From Margaritifera margaritifera (lineage: Eukaryota; Mollusca; Bivalvia; Unionida; Margaritiferidae), in the NCBI GenBank assembly GCA_029931535.1, contig JAQPZY010001498.1, positions 669,001 to 733,000 on the forward strand: DNA of 64,000 nucleotides, in the 5' to 3' direction. This document shows positions 1 through 64,000 of this stretch, one piece after another. A program made the translations under genes and the position numbers. The notes below the pieces were generated by a model. That model was not told where the DNA came from and ran no database searches. It worked only from the letters and a program-made list of their open reading frames with translations. Each line of letters begins with the position of its first letter. Within the stretch, counting starts at the first letter, position 1.

Positions 1-1661
1 ACATGATGCTGCATTCTATAACTAACAGCTTAAAAAATATACTTATGATTGAAGGTTTCGTCATCTGTCAAGTTTAAAATTAAACAATGGACGGGTGAAA
101 GTGATGAAAAAGTGTAATCACCTAAATATTTCAGTAGGAGATAAACTTGTATGTATTATTTACAGTTAATGCAGATACAATTTATTTTGTACAGTACATT
201 CTTTCAATCCACATGACAAATACTGCAAAACTGTTCCCGGATGTAAAGTGAATATTGTTTATCAGTTTAGTTACTAATTTGTTACATTTTGACCCAATTA
301 TCCTTTTAAAGAAGTTGATGTGAATACAAATAAAACATTTTGTTGCCAAAGAACATGGACCAAATGTGTATTCAGGGTTTAGTAATTAGGTCAACCATGT
401 GAAATTTACTGAAATTATGTCCCAAATTGCCCAAATGGCACTGAATCTTTGGGAACCAAATCTATGTTTAAAACAAACTTTGGACTAGTTGAATTAAAAG
501 CAATAATAATCAAAGGTTAACTGCCTGAAGATATACATGTTCACAGCATGGAAAAAGAGGGTGGGGGCAATTAATATGTGCGGATGGGGAAAAATGTATT
601 TTACCATATTGCAGTAGCAGTTAATTTCTTGTGGACATCCATCAATATCATCATTATCTTTGGCAATTCAACTGAAATGCCTACTATAATGCAAACATAG
701 TTGTGAAATGGGTATCTGCGGTAGATACGATTGTATTTACTGTATAATAAATAGCCTCCAGTTTTTTATGTCAGTTTGGTTTTAGCTTTATCTAAGTGGA
801 ATTTCTTCTTGTTCATACTTTTTCCCCCTTGTTTAACTTCTAGTGTATTATGCATAAGCTGAACACATCATATCTATCAATAATGCCTTATTTAACACAT
901 GAAATTGCTAAACCACATGTTTGCAAAGGCTATAAAATCTATCTCTAATTGCATTGATTGCTATTAATACGTGGCTTCATATTTTTTACGGTTTTAAATA
1001 GGTATCCTTGGTAGAACTTCTTTAACTAATCCGAACTGGAGATGGAAGAGGTTTTTGGCTTAAAATGTTGTAAATCCCAATTATTTCCTGTTTATTTTGA
1101 ACCGTTCATATTAATTCTAAGGTCGTCATGAATGAAATCATTGTCTTCACTATGATTATTGCAGTAATGCTCACTCATTTGACTTACAGTCTATTGAATT
1201 TCTTAAGCTTTAAGTAGCATACATGTTGATTATAACCAGATTCGACAATAGATAATAAGAAAATAATAAAAACACACTAATAGCACTTTAATAACCCAAT
1301 TAATTATTTAAATTCTTGTTAAATACAAATTGAATTACTAAGCAGCAATTTACATATTTACTATTTTATTTCTAAATTTTGTCAGCCGAATTCCAAAATG
1401 AAGATAATTGCAACACATTTAAAAAATGCATACACTCTAATTATGAATTATGCCTGTTTATGAGTTAGCGATAGAAGCTACGGATAACATCGATCGAAAG
1501 TTAATATGCATAATCTCTCTCTCTCATTTTTGCATATAATAAACATGTTTTATTACAAAGAAAGATGCATTTTAAAAAAAAAAAAGCCTGTAGTATAATA
1601 TAGCTTTCGTAAACATGTCATAGCTATGTGCTTCTGCAATAGACTTATATTGTATGCTGCA

Positions 1662-2900
1662 TTGAAAGATTAATATGGAGAATAAAATTTTTATATGGTT
1701 TATTTTATATACCACTAGAAACCTATTTTACGTGAAAATATCACAACTTAACCTCAATGCGTTTCTCAGTCCATATTACAGTCTGAAATTCGTTTTTCCA
1801 CAAACAGCAAAAAACATTCTTCTTCAGAAGTTATTGTTTCTTTTGAAACATTGTTGCAAACAATAGCTTTGAAGCTCAACACCTTCTTGACTGGCCATTG
1901 TTATCTAACGCTCTTTGATTCACGTCTTTTGAGCCCTTGCATTATAGGATGTTATCCCAGTGTAAGTGGCTGCATTAAATAGAAGCCCTTTATGTTTTTA
2001 TATCAATTCCCATGATATGCTTGAATTCTGATTTAAGTAATTTAACTTCTACTCTATGCGCTACTGGGGGGGGGGGGTGTGATAGGATTTAGCTTTAAAA
2101 AAAACCCACTTGTTGCGATTTTTAGAAAATAAAATAATAATAATTTTAGATGTGAATCAGGATCATTACAACTTGTTGTTACATTTAAATGCTTAGTCCC
2201 TGATCGGGAAAATAAAAATATCATATATGGTTTGCTTTATATACCACTACCAGTTTTACGTGATAATATCAGAACTTAACAGCTATGTATTTCTCTGTCT
2301 AAATTCGTTTTTCACAAACTAATATCTTCTTAGTTTTATAGTGTTTGGTTTTGTGACAAGAAGAAACATTTTCATTCAACAGTAAGTGTTTATTTTGAAA
2401 CATCAAAGCACGACATTGACCAGTAGCTGCTAGGAACTGTCCTAATTTAAGCCATTTAAGACTTCTACTCAATTTGCTTATTATGCTGCAGAGTGGGGTG
2501 TAGGCTGGGAGAGAGAGACAGAGGGGATGAGATATAGCTTGAAACAAATACACTTGTTATGATTTTTAGAAAAAAAGATCTAAGTTTATAGATGTGAAAT
2601 AAGGCCATTTCACTTTTTTTACATTTAAGTTAAACGGTCTGTCTCTAATTGGGAAAATAAAAAATAATTATAATATTTACTTTTTCATATAATGCTAATA
2701 TGAGAACTTAACATCAAATGCGTTTCTCAGTCCAAATTTGTTTTTTTTATAAACTAACATCTTTTTAGTTTTAAGGTGTGTGGTTTTGTGATGTTTTCAT
2801 TCAACAGTTAATGTGCATTTTGAAACATCGATGCGCGACATTGAACATTAGCTGATAGGAACTGTCCCAACTAACTGTTGTTGACTCGAGGCAGGAAGCT
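1662..2900 (+). repeat. Three direct copies of a diverged ~430 bp repeat
   Basis: Segments at about 1670-1860, 2208-2440 and 2650-2880 share the same ordered landmarks: a GGGAAAATAAAA start, TATACCACTA, AACTTAAC, TTTCTCAGTCC or its variants, AAATTCGTTTTT, a TTCTTAGTTTTA stretch, CATTCAACAGTTAATG and TTTTGAAACATCGATGC. The copies are about 75-85 percent similar by eye. No coding capacity was found. Confidence 0.65.
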
Positions 2901-4909
2901 ACAGTAACAGGCATAGTGGCTGGCGTCAAAGAAAGAATGTCACTCCTCGATCAGTGCCTGGTGATGTATGTAGATTTGCGAAAAAAAAATGACAACAGAA
3001 AGTAACTTTTTTTCATTGAAATCACTTTGTTCATTTCATTAATGGCCACTGATAGAGTGCAACAGTCAATACAGTGTGCACAATTCCGCGCATTACAAAA
3101 ATTGTCATACTCTCTTATAAACAATGTTATTTTCAGCGTTTAAGGGTAAAGGTACAGAAGAATCTTTTCATAGTATAGCTCGTTTATCTTTTTTATTTTA
3201 ATATACGATGCCATGTTATTCTTATAGAATAAACTTTGGAAAGAATTATGACATATATGTCATAATGTTCCAGTGTTGTTGATTGTACATGTACGGTATA
3301 AATAGTACTGCATTCAAATGTAATCTCTTTTAAGGTTTTATTTGTATTACTGTTTTCAATAATTTCTTTAAAGTGAGTCTTGGTAATAGTATGGAAATAA
3401 ACTATGACAAATTAATAACCAGTACATGAAGCACTTCTTTAAAATATCATTTATTGAAAAAGGACATAGAAGTTACCACTTGATGCAGAACAGTATGTAA
3501 ATTTCCACATCTGTGTATGCTAACAGGTACATGTACATGTAATCAGTCAACAGGAATGTACGTTGTAGCTTGTCAATTTTTCTGATGTACGCTTTGTCAT
3601 GGACATGGGTGGGAAGATATCCAAGAAATGTAAAACCTCGTATTTGTTTCTATGTTACACGTGTTTGTCTTTATGTATCCCTATCAAGGCCACTGATAAA
3701 TACCACAAGAAATTTTACCACTGTGTAGTTTGTACAGGTAAAGGTATGAAATTGACACCTGCCATGGTCGGGTTTTCAGCATTGAGGTTTCTCCCATCTG
3801 TTTGTTTAGTGTGTCGACTTGCAGAGCGAATACAATAGAATCAGCAAGGGCTGCCATAAAACCTGCTATGGCTGCAATAACATCTGTGACAGACTTCCAC
3901 TAGGTAGAGTGGATTTCCACTAGACTTGGGGAAAATTCACCAGACTGAGTGGACATCCACTACTCATAGTGGGCACTTGATCCCTTGCCCCTCTGTCCAT
4001 GTCCACCGATTGAGTGGGCAATCAGTAATCCACGATGTGTGTACTTTATCACTGTCTGTATGCAAGTTACATATAAGTATAAAGTCAGCACAAAACTGTA
4101 CATTATTTACTTTTAAAAATAAATACTAGGAATTTGCGTATATTCATGGGATACTGTTTTTTTAACCCTGCTTTGGTGGAAGCTCAACATAGAGATCAAT
4201 TTGGTGTCTGTTTGTGTGGCCATCCATCCATATGTCTGTCCGTACATCTGTCCACACCCTAGATTGAAGTTAATGTTAAAGATTTTTATATTAAGTTCAG
4301 TGTTAAAGTTTTTTAATTTCTGGCTTAAAAAATAGCAGGCTCAACATAAAGGGACTCTTTTATATGGAGTTTGTGGTTGCAACAGAACATATGTTGAAAG
4401 ACTCCCAAAAATGATTGACCAATAAGAAAAACAGGAAACCCAACCTTTCAACATATTCAGGAATCAAAAATGTCATTTTGTGCAAACCACAAAGATTGAT
4501 ACCCAATAAAATATAAATAAATTACTTTATGCAAAAATAAACATGTGGTATTCACACAGAATTTGGGTGTGAAAAACACAGAATTATGAAGTTTTTATTA
4601 TTATTTAATGTCAGTGTTAGGTTTTGAGCAATGTGTAACTTTCATATGGCTTGTAACACATTACCGTTATCCTGGCTATCTTTCTCATTGTCTTCTACAA
4701 TATTTTGCCTGCAGTTTTTTTTGTCTTCCTGATAATCATAGGTGAAGGTTTCTGTTAATGCTACACATAACCAATTGTTCTAGCACAATAGATTCAAGGA
4801 AATGTGCTATTGGGGACAGAGGAATGGGTTGTTGGGAATAACGCCACCAGAAGCTTAGATGTTGTTTGTAAAGTCCGTTCTCAAGATCTTTTTCTTATCC
4901 CATGAATGC

Positions 4910-5105
4910 AAAGCTATGCTGGCTCAGTGGTTAAAACATTGAACTCGTGACCTGCAGGGTGTGAGTTTGATTCCCACCACAGTATCAGCCCGGATTAGCT
5001 ACCATCATGTGTTTTGGGGCAAGCCACTTTACTTTACTTGCCTCGGCACAATATAACCTTCAAAGTGTTGCTGTGCTGTTAAACACCAAAAAGCAAGCCA
5101 AAAAT
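4910..5105 (+). mobile_element. tRNA-derived SINE
   Basis: Box A-like TGGCTCAGTGG is followed about 45 bases later by box B-like GAGTTTGATTCCC. A body with GGGGCAAGCCACTTTACTT and CTTGCCTCGG comes next, then a TGTTAAACACCAAAAAGC tail. The copies at 14262 and 57790 (reverse) share the body. The tRNA region is degraded and cannot be a functional tRNA. Confidence 0.75.
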
Positions 5106-5767
5106 CATGAATGCAGTGTGCTTAAAATGGCTAAGTAATAAAAAATGACATATAATTAAATATTTGATGCAAGCAAATGTGTTAGTTAAATGGGACCATT
5201 TTTGGTTGAAGAAGTGGAAATTTTCAGTAATTCTTCAGTGATAAATTTCCATGATAGTAAGGAAAATATGTAAAGATCAAAAATTGTTTCTTTCTTCACT
5301 TTGATGTAAACATTTGCTAGCTAAGACTGATGAAGAAAGTGAATATGTTTTACTATTGGTTGAAAAACATGACATTTATATTATATATGAGACCAAAGTA
5401 GATAAATAGAAGTACATCATAATACTTGATATATCATTTTTTGTGATATTGTTTTAAGTGAAGTTTATATATTAAAACAAGGGGATTCTTACTTATTTCC
5501 TAGTTACTAGTGTTAAAACACTAGTCATTTTTGTGGAGAAGATGTGTACAAATAGTTGATGCATATCAGTCTTTGGTTACTGTAGGTGGACTGCATTAGT
5601 CAACTTCATGTATTGCAGAAAAATGCAAAATCATATATTTAAAATTCATCATGTAACTACCTCACAGAAAATATGATAGGATTTTAGAAAATCCTAAATT
5701 TAATAAAAGATTTTTTTTCAAGAAATGTAATTCGTCAAGCATGACAAAAGTTTCATATTTTTTTCAG

Positions 5768-62108
<56,341 letters not shown>

Positions 62109-62799
62109 GTAAGAAAACTTGCATTTGATGTATAAAAAAAACAACAAGTTTTAAATTATATATTTGCTTATTACCTGCTGTGCAGTAACTTGGTTATAGT
62201 AATTGGATTGGTGTAAAATATTTTGATGACACTTTCATAAAATTGCTCCACTTGTTAGAAATATTTTTTATTTATTTTGAGAAGCAGGTAGTATGTAGGA
62301 TTCACTTTTACCATACATCTGTGTGAATCCATCCATCCATCCTTCTTCAGTCATGAATCTCATTACAGTACACTTTTTAATAACAAAATTGCATGTGTGG
62401 TTGCATCCTTTGATGAAGGTTTGTAGCACACCAATACTGGGTTGTTGTGACTGACTTCATGAGATTTATTCAACAGAGAAATCATGTCAGGTCTTGTATG
62501 CCAATACCATTTCACCTCTTGCCACCCAAAGTTTTGTAACATGGGCACATCTTGGAATGAAGGTTTGTTATGCACCAAAACTGGATTACTAGGACCTTAC
62601 TTTCTAGCATTATATTTGAATCTTACTTTAAAATACTAATGCATGATACATAGGAGGGGGTGTCTTCTAAGCTTCTTCATACTAACAAGTCGTACAGTAC
62701 TGGAGCCTGTGTGATTTTGTTTTGTTTCCATTACTCTGTGCACCTATTTTCTTATTTCCATTCATTATGTTTTTTTGTTTTCTTCATTTTCTTGAACAG

Positions 62800-62874
62800 G
62801 TAGTGATAGATTATACAAGTTTTCATAAAGCAGTAAATAATTTCATGACTGTTAACAGAAATAAGACAACTTAG
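62800..62874 (+). CDS. Candidate alternative terminal exon
   Basis: A strong pyrimidine tract (TTTTTTTGTTTTCTTCATTTTCTTGAACAG) is followed, in the phase exon N requires, by 24 codons beginning VVIDYTSFHKAVNNF and a TAG stop. It does not resemble the normal ORP C terminus (VDLTKL, later WKNVT). If used, it would truncate the ORD. It could equally be a decoy acceptor. No clear AATAAA signal was seen close downstream. Confidence 0.25.
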   Translation, partial: VVIDYTSFHKAVNNFMTVNRNKTT

Positions 62875-63491
62875 GCACACAGGTTCTGATAGTGTGACTC
62901 TTGTTTATATTTTATTAGAAATATTAATTTCAAAAACATGCTGTTCTGTTTATCCCTCCATTAAAGAACTTTATATAAGTGTCTGCAGATATATTCTTCA
63001 CATATGGCAGGCCATAATAGAATAGCAAAGAAATAGAACAATACCCTATATTGATTTGTAAAGTTGAAAATCGTGTTGTGGTTCACCAACTAATATAAGA
63101 AGTTTTTAATTTTACTTGTTTTCTTTTCTTGTTCTCAGTAGTAGTCTTGTACAGGGAGGTAATTCAGTTCACTTTTAAAAATTACATGATTACTATCAGC
63201 AATGTTGCATTGTGGCTGGAGGATTGTTCGAGCCACATATTTCTGTGACTTGCCACCACAAAAATTTGCATGAAGGTGGAAACAAATCATGCAAAAAAAA
63301 CCTATACTTCTGCACATTTCAATTATTTCAGTGCAAATCTGTAAAAAATGAAAGTAGAATAATGCTGAATTCAGTAATCATAATTTCGTTCTGTGAATAT
63401 TGTGTCATTATGCATTCATGAGGTAGATTAATGACTTCTTTGCTACTGCCAAGGTAATGGCAGTAATTTAAAACGGCTTTTGATGCAAACA

Positions 63492-63705
63492 TACCATATA
63501 TACTAGCGTAGAAGCCGGGTCCAAATGCAAACAACATAGACCCTGATCTGCCATCACATAATGTGCCGGCAGATCAGGGTCTGTGTTGTTTGTTCTACTG
63601 ATTAGTCCTTACAAACTGCATAGACCCAGATCTGCCAGCACATTATACGACAGTAGATCTGGGTTTATGCAGTTGGTATCGGCTTATAATCGAGTATATA
63701 CGGTA
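63492..63705. mobile_element. Two-hairpin MITE (family M), best copy
   Basis: The TIRs are TACCATATATACTAGCGTAG and ATAATCGAGTATATACGGTA. Hairpin 1: CATAGACCCTGATCTGCC / GGCAGATCAGGGTCT. Hairpin 2: GCATAGACCCAGATCTGCC / GTAGATCTGGGTTTATGC. The spacer is GTTCTACTGATTAGTCCTTA. Total length is 214 bp, with TA at each end. Confidence 0.95.
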
Positions 63706-64000
63706 ATTAATTAGCAAGCTTGTATTTAGTTCAGTGTATAGGTTTTCAGTGTAGGGAGAATTCACTGTCTTTTGCAAAATCCTGGATGCAACACTGTATC
63801 TGGGACCCCCTTTCCATTGATACTGCTTAAGGTCAGTCACAGTTTATTGAATGATTATATTCTTGAGAAAGTGAAGATATGTATCTTTGGGTGCTCTATT
63901 TAAGAAAGGGTATCTTGTTACATTTTTCTTTTGGCAATACTTGATTTAAAAAAAAAAAAATAGATTTAGAAGTAGATCATGAAATACCTAATAAAATTTC

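Larger units (their letters stand above)
1..5767 (+). other. Intron upstream of exon A (5' end outside window)
   Basis: No PH-domain exon was found here on the + strand, and the open frames present look random. Apart from the triplicated repeat at 1.66-2.9 kb and the SINE near 5 kb, I see only AT-rich unique sequence. A short G run lies at 2066-2077, and a CCATCC/CTGTCC-rich patch at 4215-4255 resembles the leaders of the tandem arrays listed below. Confidence 0.6.
62109..64000 (+). other. Intron or 3' region after exon N
   Basis: A diverged direct repeat (GATGAAGGTTTGTAGCAC at 62411; AATGAAGGTTTGTTATGCAC at 62556) and MITE M lie here. No continuation of the ORD C terminus was found. Only the candidate exon at 62800 fits the frame. 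Confidence 0.55.

Noticed and set aside
3599..3838. Small cysteine-rich secreted protein ORF
   Set aside because: There is no clear signal peptide, no splice partners and no related copy; the composition fits chance in AT-rich DNA.
62363..62578. Minus-strand ORF with a KPSF/KPSS repeat
   Set aside because: The peptide repeat follows from a two-copy direct DNA repeat, and no homology was recognised.

Overview
The window is animal nuclear DNA. It is AT-rich, with short coding exons bounded by GT-AG junctions, large introns, and dense, old, mutually nested DNA transposons, tRNA-headed SINEs and tandem arrays. The repeat style (TA-target MITEs, DIRS retroelement, tRNA-SINEs, element-like arrays of 120-165 bp units) suits a lophotrochozoan, most likely a bivalve or related mollusc. 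That identification is an inference. No prokaryotic-type gene, operon or CRISPR is present.

One host gene runs through almost the whole window on the + strand: an oxysterol-binding-protein-related protein of the ORP10/ORP11 type. Thirteen well-supported coding exons lie between 5768 and 62108 (1,404 nt, 468 codons, all phases compatible), plus one optional cassette exon at 31439-31516. They encode the linker after the PH domain, the predicted helical dimerisation segment, an acidic linker, and most of the lipid-exchange (ORD) domain, including the EQVSHHPP signature. The PH-domain exons lie before base 1 and the last part of the ORD lies after base 64000, unless the candidate terminal exon at 62800-62874 is used.

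The rest is intron. Layout: 1-5767, intron with a three-copy direct repeat and one SINE. 5905-14046, an array of repeat family A and a 1.8 kb fold-back element around a TA microsatellite. 14150-17772, a SINE, a two-hairpin MITE and family B arrays carrying a small hAT MITE. 17815-26461, a Tigger-like MITE and a 5.4 kb decayed DIRS retrotransposon with inverted terminal repeats. 26543-34585, a MITE touching the splice donor, a SINE, a large family A array with a hAT MITE, and family D and E arrays. 34651-45152, more family D, a pogo-like TIR element, family F, microsatellite and SINEs. 46693-53538, a deleted pogo element inserted in a palindromic MITE, a YqaJ-like exonuclease remnant, a 1.25 kb TIR element and MITEs. 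53700-61988, a family B array, a MITE, and a hAT remnant inserted in a repeat whose empty counterpart lies at 36.3 kb. After 62108 comes intron or 3' sequence with another MITE.

The most informative observations are nested insertions with readable empty sites (46951-49470, 58586-60341, 29524-29781, 15346-15461), a MITE family made of two paralogous hairpins whose stems have diverged by paired changes, and at least five tandem families that share a leader and a core motif, as if one class of array-bearing mobile element had diversified. Coordinates and homology calls were made by reading the sequence, without database searches.
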